64,000 nucleotides of DNA from an uncultured Desulfobacter sp. (lineage in GTDB: Bacteria > Desulfobacterota > Desulfobacteria > Desulfobacterales > Desulfobacteraceae). The stretch lies in the NCBI RefSeq assembly GCF_963666675.1, contig NZ_OY762929.1, positions 1,054,001 to 1,118,000 of the forward strand. Reading direction: 5' to 3'. How positions within the stretch are numbered: the first letter of the stretch is position 1; every line of letters begins with the position of its first letter. The translations under genes were made by a program, and so were the position numbers. Below are positions 33,005-41,516 of this stretch, one piece after another. The notes under the pieces are model-generated. The model was not told the origin of the DNA. It worked only from the letters and a program-made list of their open reading frames with translations, and did no database searches.

Positions 33005-35731
33005 TTAAAAAATCGTTTTATCCGGGGCAGGTTCGGGTTTGCCGTAGTAAAACCCTTGCTGGTAATCGATCCCAAGGGCCTTGGCCTTGAGGCAAAGGGC
33101 CTCATTGGAGATAAATTCCGCAATGGGTTTCATCTTCAGCTTGTGTGCATAAGAGACTATGGAGTGCACAACATCAACGGCCCGTTCATCCTGGGTGATC
33201 AGTTTGATGATGCTGCCGTCAATTTTGATGTAGTCCGCCTTGATTTTCAGCAGATAATCAAAGTTGGAGTAGCCTGTACCAAAATCGTCAATGGCTATTT
33301 TGGCGCCGGCATTTTTGAACCTGTAGATGATATCCGTGGCACCGGCAAAGGACGACAGGCTTTCGGACTCCACAAGTTCAAGTACCATGCGTGACATGAC
33401 GTTGTTTTCAAGGGCATAGTCATAAATAAAGTCCATGGTCTCCTTGTTCAGAATATCCTCGGTGGAGATATTGATGGTGAACCGGCTGTCATCGTCCACA
33501 AACGTGTCGATGGTCTTTTTTACCATGATTTTGGTCAGGGTCGGATAGAACCGGGTCTGCTTGCTGATCTCAAGGAATTGTGCCGGGGGAATGATGCCGC
33601 CGTCCGTGTCTTTGATCCGCATCAGGCTTTCATACTTGGGGCCGCCGGTTCCGGTGATCGGCTGGAAAAACGGTACGACCCGGTCTTCATCAATGGCACT
33701 GCTGAGCATTTTTACCACCCGGATATTTTGTTCATATATCTTGCTGTTGTCCAGTTTGAGCGGGTCATAGGCGTAATGATCAATGTTGTTTGCCTTGGCA
33801 AACTGCAATGCCGCATCCGCATGGGCCATGATATTGTCCGAGCCGTGGGCGTACCCTGTGATGGTACTGATCATCAGCTCCTTGTCCCCGATCACAAAGG
33901 TCTCTTTGACAATATCTTTAAGGGCGGTTTCAACATCAATGATGAAAATATTTTTATCACTCTGGGTGGAAAAGACGGCAAATACATCAGAGTGTAACCT
34001 GTAGATAAAGTAGCGGTACAGACGGCGATGCTCGGAGAGCCTTGAGGCAAATAGCTTCAGCAACTTATCTCCGGTTTTCATGCCGTAGGTTTCATTGATG
34101 CGATGAAAATCGTCGATATCGATGATGGCAAGGTCCGCCGACTTGGCTTTTTTTATATCCATGAGCAGACTGTTTCTGTTGTTCAACTCGGTCAATGTGT
34201 CGAAATTGAGGTATTTTTGAAGCTGGGATTTGTTTTCAAACACTTCGGTGACATCATGGCTGATTGAAATATATTTGATCACGTTACCGTCTTTATCTTT
34301 AAACGGCACAATGGTCGACTTTTGGAAAAAATATCCCCCGTCTTTTTTAAGATTTTTAAATATTCCCTGCCAGGTTTCTCCCTTTTTAATGGTCGCCCAC
34401 AGCTCTTTGTAAGTCACCTCCGGGGTGTCCGGATGGCTGAGCAGGCTGTGGGAGGCATTAAGCAGTTCGTCTCGATGGAACCCTGTGACCTCACACATTT
34501 CGTCATTGACATGAATAATATTTCCGTTCAGATCGGCAATACTGACAATGGCGCTTTTATCAATTACTGTTTTATACTGCATCAGATCGTTGAGAAATTT
34601 TTTCTGTGCAGCCTCGATGCTGCGGATTTTTTTGTGAACGAAAAGTGCCGCCGCCAGTGTAACCATAAAAAGCGCGATGATCATCAGGCCGTTTTTTATG
34701 ATCTCCTGTTTGAGAAGTGAACGGCTGATTGTCTCCACGGTTCCCACAAGGTCATAAAAGTTTTCAAAATAAAAGCCGGATCCCACAATCCAGTCCCAGT
34801 CGGGAATATATACCAGATAAGATATTTTTTGAGCGGCGGTGGCCTGACCTGGAATTTCCCAGTAGTAGGTGCTGAAGCCACTGCCTTTGGTTGTGGCGAT
34901 GTCAACAAACTCTTTGATGACCCGTTTGTTGTTTTCGTCACGTAATGTTCTTAAGTCCGCATGATAGATTTTGGGATCAATGTGAAAAATTGTTTTATAG
35001 TCTGTTGAAAAGATCCAGAAGTAGCCGTAATTTTGATAGCCGAACCTGTCTTTTGAAATAAAATTCAGGGTAGCCTGTTTCCCCTGTTCATTCAGGCTGT
35101 CCATGTAGTATCCCGAGCCGATAACGATATCAAGGGAACGGTTGTACACGGCATAGCCAAGTTTTTTGTACCCTTTATTCCCCTTACCCGGTTTATAGTA
35201 AGTGTACTGTTTCATCGCAGATCCCCTGGTTTTTGCTTCCTCAAAAAACTGGATTAAATCCGGGAATGTTTTTTCCAGGGAATAGATATTTTTGCCGACT
35301 ATTTCAGCGTCGGCACCGTGGTGTCTCACCGTCCCGTCTCCGGATAGAATGTAAAAATAGCCGGACTGGTTGGACCAGTTAAAGGATGTGATCATGTTGT
35401 CTATGTGAGATTTATAGAGATCCTGATCCGCTTTATGGGTGATGTAGACATTTTGAATAAAATCCTGGGCCGAATTCACCTTGTCTCTAAGGTTTTTTTC
35501 GGCCGCCTTGATCACGGCGTTTTTTGTGGCGGATATTCTCCGGGTCAGCCGTTCAACTTCATTTTTGATCAGTTTCTTTTGCTGATCAACGTAAAAGGCG
35601 TGAAGCCCCTCCTTATTTTCCCGGGTAAATTTTGTGAAGGTGCTCTGCATATTCCACAAAATGATACCGGAGAACACACATGCAATTGTGAGTGCTGTAA
35701 ACAGTGAGATGTTTGAAATACTGGTTTTCAT
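33005..35731 (-). CDS. Cache-PAS-GGDEF-EAL signalling protein
   Basis: A 908-residue membrane protein. A first helix near residues 10-28, a double Cache periplasmic domain (about 40-340), a second helix (LMIIALFMVTLAAALFV), a PAS domain, then GGDEF and EAL domains. The GGDEF signature is replaced by HSDVF, so the cyclase half is probably inactive and may bind GTP or be structural. The EAL half keeps ESLMR, the LVELVESE glutamates, IAIDDFGTGYS and the IAEF glutamate, so cyclic di-GMP phosphodiesterase activity is likely. Its ATG overlaps the stop of the chemoreceptor remnant upstream (ATGA), a relic of coupling. Confidence 0.9.
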   Translation of the reverse strand: MKTSISNISLFTALTIACVFSGIILWNMQSTFTKFTRENKEGLHAFYVDQQKKLIKNEVERLTRRISATKNAVIKAAEKNLRDKVNSAQDFIQNVYITHKADQDLYKSHIDNMITSFNWSNQSGYFYILSGDGTVRHHGADAEIVGKNIYSLEKTFPDLIQFFEEAKTRGSAMKQYTYYKPGKGNKGYKKLGYAVYNRSLDIVIGSGYYMDSLNEQGKQATLNFISKDRFGYQNYGYFWIFSTDYKTIFHIDPKIYHADLRTLRDENNKRVIKEFVDIATTKGSGFSTYYWEIPGQATAAQKISYLVYIPDWDWIVGSGFYFENFYDLVGTVETISRSLLKQEIIKNGLMIIALFMVTLAAALFVHKKIRSIEAAQKKFLNDLMQYKTVIDKSAIVSIADLNGNIIHVNDEMCEVTGFHRDELLNASHSLLSHPDTPEVTYKELWATIKKGETWQGIFKNLKKDGGYFFQKSTIVPFKDKDGNVIKYISISHDVTEVFENKSQLQKYLNFDTLTELNNRNSLLMDIKKAKSADLAIIDIDDFHRINETYGMKTGDKLLKLFASRLSEHRRLYRYFIYRLHSDVFAVFSTQSDKNIFIIDVETALKDIVKETFVIGDKELMISTITGYAHGSDNIMAHADAALQFAKANNIDHYAYDPLKLDNSKIYEQNIRVVKMLSSAIDEDRVVPFFQPITGTGGPKYESLMRIKDTDGGIIPPAQFLEISKQTRFYPTLTKIMVKKTIDTFVDDDSRFTINISTEDILNKETMDFIYDYALENNVMSRMVLELVESESLSSFAGATDIIYRFKNAGAKIAIDDFGTGYSNFDYLLKIKADYIKIDGSIIKLITQDERAVDVVHSIVSYAHKLKMKPIAEFISNEALCLKAKALGIDYQQGFYYGKPEPAPDKTIF

Positions 35732-36537
35732 CACACTTTAAATTGATTCATGGTGTGTTTTAATTTTGATGACAAATTGCTTAGGCCGCCGGCACTGGTG
35801 TCGATTTGCGTACTGTTTTGGGATATGAGACCCAGATCCTGGTTCACTTCCCCGATATCCTTTTCACTATCATTGGCAACACCGGAGGTCTGGGGCAGGT
35901 TCTCTGTGATTTCCTGGATGCCCAGGGCAGCCTGGCCAACGTTCGTAGCAATTTCCCGGGTGGTGACCGATTGTTCTTCGACAGCTGCCGGCAACATATT
36001 GGTGCTCATCTCCTCGGTGGCCGCCGCCACGGAATTTGATTTTTCTTCCATTGTATCCGTCCCTTTGGATAGCTCACCTGCAATGGCCGGCAAGGCGGAT
36101 GAAGATGCCTCTATCTCATCGGAATCTTCTGCAATGCCGGCGATGATACCCGGGAGTTTTTCCACAAAGAGATTGAACCACCTGGCCATTTCCCCGATTT
36201 CATCACTGGATTTGGCCGCCGGCCGCATGGTCAAATCTCCCTCTCCCTGGGCAATATCTTTTAGACCGTCTACCATTTGATTGATGGGTTTGACAACCTT
36301 GCCGGAGATAAAAAATGAAAGACCGCCGATAACAGCGAGGATAAGTACCGTTATGCCCAGGATAATCTTCCGGACGGATGCGGCACCCTCAATCAGTTCG
36401 GCCTTTTCAATGAGAATCACGATAATCCAGCCGGTTTTATCCGACTGAAAAGAGTTTACGTGATAAACGGTGCCGTCAATTGTGGTATCAAAATCAGCTT
36501 CCTTATCGGCATCGGGATCGAAAATAAAGGATATTTC
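35731..36537 (-). pseudogene. Decayed methyl-accepting chemotaxis protein
   Basis: The frame begins in the tail of a Cache domain (EISFIFDPDADKEADFDTT), passes a membrane helix (ILGITVLILAVIGGLSFFI), a HAMP domain, and then a very short signalling domain. It has lost its 5' part at repeat A copy 5, where the frame meets a stop. It also lacks the whole cytoplasmic hairpin tip: the sequence jumps from ATEEMSTNM to PAAVEEQSVTTREIATNV, which are normally about 130 residues apart, so the CheA/CheW-binding EIxxIxxQTNLLALNAAIEA region is gone. A 229-codon frame from GTG 36420 could still be expressed, but it cannot be a working receptor. Confidence 0.85.
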
Positions 36538-36596
36538 GGGCTTGGTTCCAACCTCGGATTGCCCTACAAAATATGGCCGATCTTATGATCAAACCC
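36538..36596 (-). repeat. Repeat A copy 5, internally deleted
   Basis: 59 bp keeping both ends (GGGCTTGGTTCCAACC at one side, GGCCGATCTTATGATCAAACCC at the other) but missing the middle half. The flanking octamers GATATTTC and GAATTAAT do not match, unlike complete copies. This fits recombination between two copies that also removed the 5' end of the chemoreceptor gene. Confidence 0.85.
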
Positions 36597-36610
36597 GAAT
36601 TAATGCTTCT

Positions 36611-38566
36611 CTAAGACAGATCATTGGACCCATCTGGATGTTTGGCCCTGGGGTGGGCCAAAGGATATAAAAGCACCCGACCCTTTGCCGCAGAGACATT
36701 GATTCTGATATCGGGATTGAATTTCTGGAGCAGCCAGAAGGGGATATCCAGCTTTTTGCGGCAGATATCCCAGGTCGTATCTTCCGATGCCACCGTATAT
36801 GTATGCGTTCCGGCAATGACATAGGCGTCAAAAAAATTCTCAATGATCTCCTGGTGAAATTCAAATCTTTTTTCTTCAAAGTCAGCCGCACCATCTGCAG
36901 GTAACGGCAGTGTCACTTCATGGCCGGCACTGAGCGTTTGGGTTGGAGACATCTTATTGAGTTTGCGTATTTTTTCTGCATCAATACCGAGCCAGTCGGC
37001 ATAGTCGCTTATGGTTTCCTCGTAAGTCGCATGGATAACGGCATATTCATTGCCTTTTTCGTCATGGACTGTTTTCAGTTCAAGATCCGAGGTGACCACT
37101 TCCAGGTTTTGGGGAAGTTTTGCCGGTTTCCCCGGGCTCGGCTGAATGGCCGAAATTGGCTCGGACAATTCATTTGATTGCGGCGTTCCATCCGCCGTGC
37201 GGCGTGCGGGTTCTTCTTTAAACGGTATTTTCAGGATCTGGCCCACATGGATCACCGCCTTTCTGCCAAGACCGTTCAGCGCGATCAGGTCGCCGAGGGG
37301 TACTTTGTAGGCATCGGCAATGCTGCCGGCCGTATCCCCCCTGACCACCCGGTGAAACGGGGTGACCCGCTGGGCCGTGCGGTATAAAGGTCCAAGGGTT
37401 CTGTCCAGCAGATCCGAAGCAAGATGCTTGGGCAGATACAGGGTATGTCCTTCCGGAATGTATTTTTTACCGTCAAAGACCGGTTTTCTTAAGGCCGGGT
37501 TCATCGCCTGCAAGGTCTTTAAATCCACAGGTAATTTGTCCACAAGATCTTTTGCGGGTAAAAAGCCTTTCACCTTGTACCGGGTTATTTGGCCCGGTTT
37601 ATCCAGGGTGATATCGCCGTAATATTGAACATAATGTTTGGCCACATGGCGGGCGGCAATAAATTCCGGATAAAAATTGCGTGAGGCAAATTTGAAAGAG
37701 CGGCTGCTGTAGTTTGCGTGTATGGCCGGGTAGGTTCCGTGCTTCGCCTTGGCCCTGGACATGCCGTAAAGACCGTGGTTGTACGCGGTGATGGCCATGG
37801 GCCAGTTTTGAAGTTTCTCATAATTTCTTTTCAGAAGCTGGGCGGCCCCATGGGTGGACACAATGGGGTCCCGGCGCTGGTCCACCACATAGTTGATATC
37901 CATGAAGAGCTTGCCTGTGTAACTGGTGAACTGCCACAGGCCTGCGGCACCGTATTTTGAGTAGGTGTGGACATCGTAGGCGGATTCCAGGCATGGCAGG
38001 TAGGCCAGGTCTTCGGGCAGGCCATAGGATTTTATTATCGTTTTGAATTCATCAATCAGGGCACCCGAACGGATGACCCCTTCCATGAAATGCTCTTTTA
38101 AGCCGGTCTGCACCCGGAGTCTCCGGGCGGCCCGCCTGAACGCCGACGGTTTCGTCTTGTCCGGGAACAGGGCGGCCACCTTTTTCTCCAACGTGGTCTG
38201 GGGCGCCTCGCCTTTGGACAGATTCATCAATACGGTTTTATATTTTTCCAGTGCCGCTTTTTTGATCTTTTTGTTTTCCCGGGTCGCTTGTTGGGTTTTT
38301 TCGGGATTGAGCTTGATCTCTTCATAAATTCTGGATAAATCGCCCATATCGTGGACCAGGGCCTGGCCCCGGGTGTATTGGGTGAATATATTGGTCCAGA
38401 ATGTGACATTGGGTTTGATCAGGTCATACACCGGGAAAAGTTCAGTTTGTTTAACCGGAGCTGTGGGGTGCGACGCCCGGCAGACCGGAACGGTTGTAAC
38501 GCATGCACAGATGATGATGGCCGAAAAGATTGATACATAGACCGATTGTCCTGGGAAACGAAACAT
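36611..38566 (-). CDS. LysM membrane-bound lytic transglycosylase (MltD-like)
   Basis: A 651-residue exported protein. A signal peptide (VSIFSAIIICACV, possible lipobox-like cysteine) is followed by an SLT lysozyme-like domain with the catalytic glutamate in PCLESAYD and the AAGLWQF motif, then LysM modules: VVRGDTAGSIADAYKV with LNGL, a second degenerate one (ADWLGIDAEKIRKLN), and a last one (TYTVASEDTTWDICRKK). It cleaves peptidoglycan glycan strands, making 1,6-anhydro ends. GGGAG lies before ATG 38566. It ends 15 bases from repeat A copy 5 and is intact. Confidence 0.9.
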   Translation of the reverse strand: MFRFPGQSVYVSIFSAIIICACVTTVPVCRASHPTAPVKQTELFPVYDLIKPNVTFWTNIFTQYTRGQALVHDMGDLSRIYEEIKLNPEKTQQATRENKKIKKAALEKYKTVLMNLSKGEAPQTTLEKKVAALFPDKTKPSAFRRAARRLRVQTGLKEHFMEGVIRSGALIDEFKTIIKSYGLPEDLAYLPCLESAYDVHTYSKYGAAGLWQFTSYTGKLFMDINYVVDQRRDPIVSTHGAAQLLKRNYEKLQNWPMAITAYNHGLYGMSRAKAKHGTYPAIHANYSSRSFKFASRNFYPEFIAARHVAKHYVQYYGDITLDKPGQITRYKVKGFLPAKDLVDKLPVDLKTLQAMNPALRKPVFDGKKYIPEGHTLYLPKHLASDLLDRTLGPLYRTAQRVTPFHRVVRGDTAGSIADAYKVPLGDLIALNGLGRKAVIHVGQILKIPFKEEPARRTADGTPQSNELSEPISAIQPSPGKPAKLPQNLEVVTSDLELKTVHDEKGNEYAVIHATYEETISDYADWLGIDAEKIRKLNKMSPTQTLSAGHEVTLPLPADGAADFEEKRFEFHQEIIENFFDAYVIAGTHTYTVASEDTTWDICRKKLDIPFWLLQKFNPDIRINVSAAKGRVLLYPLAHPRAKHPDGSNDLS

Positions 38567-38740
38567 ATTAACTCCCAAAAAAATTGCAGATTGAAAAATT
38601 TATTTCTAAGGGGTGTTTGGCAATTAAGGGATCAAAACGAAATTTTTAAAGAGGTCTTCACTTTATCAAATCACCAAACAAACGTCCACAGGTAATGCTA
38701 TCATATCAGCGTCGGGTTTTAAATGATTTTGAGCATGTTC

Positions 38741-38923
38741 CTAAAGTCTGTTCACAGGAATATTGGCCAGCTTTTCCTCCCAGTAGTCATCGATCAGTTC
38801 TTTGTATTTTTCCTGGGGATAATTTTTTCCACAGCCATCGCAGCATATGATAACATGGGGACAGGCGCGTCTGACAACAAGTTTTCCCTCACATGACGGG
38901 CAGTATTGAATATTTTTTTTCAT
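38741..38923 (-). CDS. Small zinc-ribbon protein
   Basis: A 60-residue protein with Cys pairs YCPSC and CCDGC plus a further Cys-Pro-His in between, the layout of a zinc ribbon, and an acidic helical tail. No exact family is recognised. A rubredoxin-like iron site is the alternative. AAAGGA precedes ATG 38923; an upstream 27-codon extension lacks a ribosome site. It is divergent from gpt with 86 bases between. Confidence 0.65.
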   Translation of the reverse strand: MKKNIQYCPSCEGKLVVRRACPHVIICCDGCGKNYPQEKYKELIDDYWEEKLANIPVNRL

Positions 38924-39009
38924 ATTTGTTCCTTTGTTTTTTTTGCCGGATAACATAAAAAGGCAGGTTTGAAATCTTTTCAGCCGGTATTTTAAAGGAG
39001 GCATCTGTT

Positions 39010-39492
39010 ATGTCAAATGAAAACAAGCGTTATAACCGAAATTATCCCATCTCCTGGGAACAACTTCACCGGGATGCCAAGGCCCTGTCCTGGCGTCTGC
39101 ACGATCTTAACCGCACATGGAAGGGTATTGTGGCGATTACCCGGGGCGGCCTTGTGCCGGCGGCCATCATTGCCCGGGAACTGGATATTCATCTCATCGA
39201 CACCGTCTGCATCACCAGCTATGACTGGCAGAAACAAGGTGATGGCACCATCCTGAAATCCATTGAAGGTGACGGGGAGGACTTTTTGATCATTGACGAC
39301 CTTGTGGATACGGGCGGGACGGCCAGACTTGTCCGACAGATGCTGCCCAGGGCCTACTTTGCCACCGTTTATGCCAAACCCGCCGGAAAGCCCATGGTGG
39401 ATGCCCATGTCACGGAAGTCAGCCAGGATACCTGGATTCTGTTTCCCTGGGATGCGGAGTCCCGGTTTGTGACGCCCATTGCCGGGCGGTGA
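39010..39492 (+). CDS. gpt: Xanthine-guanine phosphoribosyltransferase
   Basis: A 160-residue type I phosphoribosyltransferase, close to the length of E. coli Gpt. The PRPP-binding motif is FLIIDDLVDTGGTARLV, and ITRGGLVPAAIIARELDI provides the second loop. It salvages guanine, xanthine or hypoxanthine to the nucleotide at the membrane-cytosol face. AAAGGAGG precedes the ATG. It is a single gene; the next CDS has a repeat-derived leader. Confidence 0.9.
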   Translation: MSNENKRYNRNYPISWEQLHRDAKALSWRLHDLNRTWKGIVAITRGGLVPAAIIARELDIHLIDTVCITSYDWQKQGDGTILKSIEGDGEDFLIIDDLVDTGGTARLVRQMLPRAYFATVYAKPAGKPMVDAHVTEVSQDTWILFPWDAESRFVTPIAGR

Positions 39493-39540
39493 AATTGGAG
39501 GTATTTTTGTTTTTTGCGGGCTTCGCCTGCTGGGTTTTAT

Positions 39541-39572
39541 TTAACCACAGAGAGCACAGAGGGCACAGCGTT
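39541..39572. repeat. Repeat B fragment before the DUF1858 gene
   Basis: AACCACAGAGAGCACAGAG starts at 39542 and is the half-arm of repeat B. It forms the leader of the next gene, which therefore has no normal ribosome binding site. A GCGGGCTTCGCCTGC hairpin lies just upstream (39517-39531). Confidence 0.6.
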
Positions 39573-39574
39573 TT

Positions 39575-39799
39575 ATGGAAAAAAAATCTTCGGGCCGTGG
39601 TATTGAGCCCGGCATGACCGTGCTGGATATCGTTTCGGCATACAGTGCCACCCAGGAAGTGTTCAAACGCTGGGACGCCAGGGCAGGGGAGTGCATCTGC
39701 TGCAACGCGCTTTTTGAGCCCCTTGAAACCGTTGCCGAGAAATACAACCTGGACCTGTCTGCCTTAATACAGGATTTAAAACAGGCTGCCTCTGTGTAG
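39575..39799 (+). CDS. DUF1858-like small protein
   Basis: A 74-residue protein. MTVLDIVSAYSATQEVFKRW and the paired cysteines in GECICCNALFEPLETVAEKY match the DUF1858/ScdA N-terminal-like helical domain, which in other proteins is joined to hemerythrin or hybrid-cluster modules and is linked to iron-sulfur or nitric-oxide stress. The stand-alone form is common in anaerobes; its function is not established. No Shine-Dalgarno is visible because repeat B occupies the leader. Confidence 0.78.
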   Translation: MEKKSSGRGIEPGMTVLDIVSAYSATQEVFKRWDARAGECICCNALFEPLETVAEKYNLDLSALIQDLKQAASV

Positions 39800-39821
39800 T
39801 TTGGCGTTAGCCAAACCCCTG

Positions 39822-40018
39822 TGCTCTCTGTGGTTTTTTCGGGCTTGATCATAAGATCGGCCATCTTTTGTAGGGGCAATCCCCTGTGGTTGCCCCCGTT
39901 AGGGCAGGCACAGAGACCTGCCCCTACAATGGCCGGCGTTGGAACCAAGCCCGTTTTTTCAAACAAGAAATCCCGAAGGGATTTCTTGTTTGATTTAACC
40001 ACAGAGAGCACAGAGGTT
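39822..40018. repeat. Repeat B copy split by repeat A copy 6
   Basis: CTGTGCTCTCTGTGG at 39819-39833 and AACCACAGAGAGCACAGAG near 39998-40016 are the two arms of a B unit. Between them lies repeat A copy 6 and a perfect 15-bp hairpin with GAA loop, CAAACAAGAAATCCC (39960-39974) with its complement (39978-39992). The A element has inserted into the B unit, so B is older here. Confidence 0.7.
39841..39952 (+). repeat. Repeat A copy 6 with perfect 8-bp target duplication
   Basis: A full 112-bp copy from GGGCTTGATCATAAG to AACCAAGCCC. GTTTTTTC stands on both sides (39833-39840 and 39953-39960). Confidence 0.93.
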
Positions 40019-40031
40019 TAGTGCGAGACGG

Positions 40032-40829
40032 TTAAGGTTTCAGGGACGTAAGAAACTTTCTAATACGCTCCAAGTATACGTCAAATCCCTTGATGAAAAT
40101 ATCGTTGTGATTGGCGCCGGGGATCATTAAAAGATCTTTGTCGTCAGCGGGGCACAAATTGTAAAGATCTTGGCCCTGGGAAAAGTTGATAATATGGTCA
40201 AACTGGGCATGGATCACCAAAAGGGGTTTGTGCCAATTCTTGATCTTATCGGCATTGCCGAAGCTTTGTTTTTCCTGAAATCCGATCGTGTCGGGATCAA
40301 GGCCAAGGGTCTTTAACAGCGGGGCGGCATGGGCAAAGCCACTTTCGATGACCAGGCCGTCAATGTCGTCCCGGCGGGCGGCTGCAAGTTCCAGGGCCGA
40401 TGCACTGCCAAGGGATCTGCCCATCACCGTAAGGGGACCCGTGAAATTGCGCGTCCCAAGTTCGCAAAGCGTAAAATCCAGAATTTTATGGCAATCGGCA
40501 AGCATCGAAGAGACCGTGGGCGAGCCCGAGGATTTGCCGTATCCCCGGTAGTCGACCACGATAAAGTTGATGCCCTGGCGATTGAAAACAGGGCCGAGAT
40601 CATCATAATCGGATACGATCTCGCCATTGCCGTGGAAGAAAAGAATATTGGGAAATGACGGATCTGCCAGGTGGAACGCCGCGCCGACGTTAATGTCCTG
40701 GTCCACCGGAATAAGATATTCCTTATGGGAAATACCCTTTCCCGGATCATCACGCCGTGGGTGAAACAGAAATTGAAGCACCCGGGGATGATCCAGGGCC
40801 GCATAAGGGGTGGAATGACTTTTTTCCAT
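40032..40829 (-). CDS. Alpha/beta hydrolase
   Basis: A 265-residue serine hydrolase fold. FFHGNGEIVSDYDD gives the oxyanion region, VDYRGYGKSSGSP follows, the nucleophile elbow is MGRSLGSASALELA (Ser in GRSLG), and the distal Asp/His lie in HAQFDHI and GANHND. This resembles the BAAT/DUF-type or ABHD13-like esterases. Substrate is unknown. AAGGAG precedes the ATG. It is the second gene after the asparaginase-like gene on the minus strand, 38 bases apart, and probably shares its transcript. Confidence 0.87.
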   Translation of the reverse strand: MEKSHSTPYAALDHPRVLQFLFHPRRDDPGKGISHKEYLIPVDQDINVGAAFHLADPSFPNILFFHGNGEIVSDYDDLGPVFNRQGINFIVVDYRGYGKSSGSPTVSSMLADCHKILDFTLCELGTRNFTGPLTVMGRSLGSASALELAAARRDDIDGLVIESGFAHAAPLLKTLGLDPDTIGFQEKQSFGNADKIKNWHKPLLVIHAQFDHIINFSQGQDLYNLCPADDKDLLMIPGANHNDIFIKGFDVYLERIRKFLTSLKP

Positions 40830-40867
40830 TGGCGTCTCCTTGTCCGTTTCGTTTGAGGATATCGTGT

Positions 40868-41362
40868 TCAGCGTTCTTCAAATCTGCCCAGTTCTCTGTT
40901 TTTAACGACCTTTTCCCCCATGAATATTTTTCCGTTCATGGCGATGTAGACACCGGGGCTGGCCTTTTGAACCGCGCCCAGGGCGCAGCCGAGATTGAAA
41001 ACGGCGTCCGTGGCACTGAACATGGCAGGAAGAAGGGCGCCCGTGAGCACAACGGTCTTTTCCTTTACGCCGCCGTTGGCAATGATGTGCCGGGCCGTCT
41101 CGGGCATGGTATCCGTCCCATGGGTGATGATGATCATCCGGCAAGGATCTGCCGCAACCGTCTCTGCGATAACCTGTCTGTCCTCATCCGTTAAATCAAG
41201 GCTGTCTTTGCGCATCAGGGATGTAACCGTGTAAGGCACCTGCAGGTTGAACTGATCAAGCACCGCAATGGCGTTGGGCGGCCCGACCTCATATTCACTT
41301 TTTGCATCAAAATAGATTTTATCAATGGTCCCGCCGGTGGCTATAATTGAAATCGTATCCAT
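40868..41362 (-). CDS. Short asparaginase-type protein
   Basis: A 164-residue protein equal to the N-terminal domain of type I/II L-asparaginase. Both catalytic threonine motifs are there: IIATGGTIDKIY at the start and IITHGTDTMPETA in the middle. The C-terminal half (usually another 160 residues) is missing, without sign of a broken reading frame downstream, and the protein ends cleanly. Such short versions occur as a separate family in proteobacteria; whether they hydrolyse asparagine is unclear. AAGGAA precedes ATG. Confidence 0.8.
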   Translation of the reverse strand: MDTISIIATGGTIDKIYFDAKSEYEVGPPNAIAVLDQFNLQVPYTVTSLMRKDSLDLTDEDRQVIAETVAADPCRMIIITHGTDTMPETARHIIANGGVKEKTVVLTGALLPAMFSATDAVFNLGCALGAVQKASPGVYIAMNGKIFMGEKVVKNRELGRFEER

Positions 41363-41397
41363 GCCGGTTCCTTCTAAATCCGGTGATAATAATTTTT

Positions 41398-41508
41398 GGG
41401 CTTGATCATAAGATCGGCCATCTTTTGTAGGGGCAATCCCCTGTGGTTGCCCCCGTTAGGCAGGCACAGAGACCTGCCCCTACAATGGCCGACGTTGGAA
41501 CCAAGCCC
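41398..41508 (+). repeat. Repeat A copy 7 with perfect 8-bp target duplication
   Basis: A full copy starting GGGCTTGATCATAAG and ending AACCAAGCCC. TAATTTTT is on both sides (41390-41397 and 41509-41516). It lies 35 bases upstream of the asparaginase-like start, within its likely promoter. Confidence 0.93.
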
Positions 41509-41516
41509 TAATTTTT

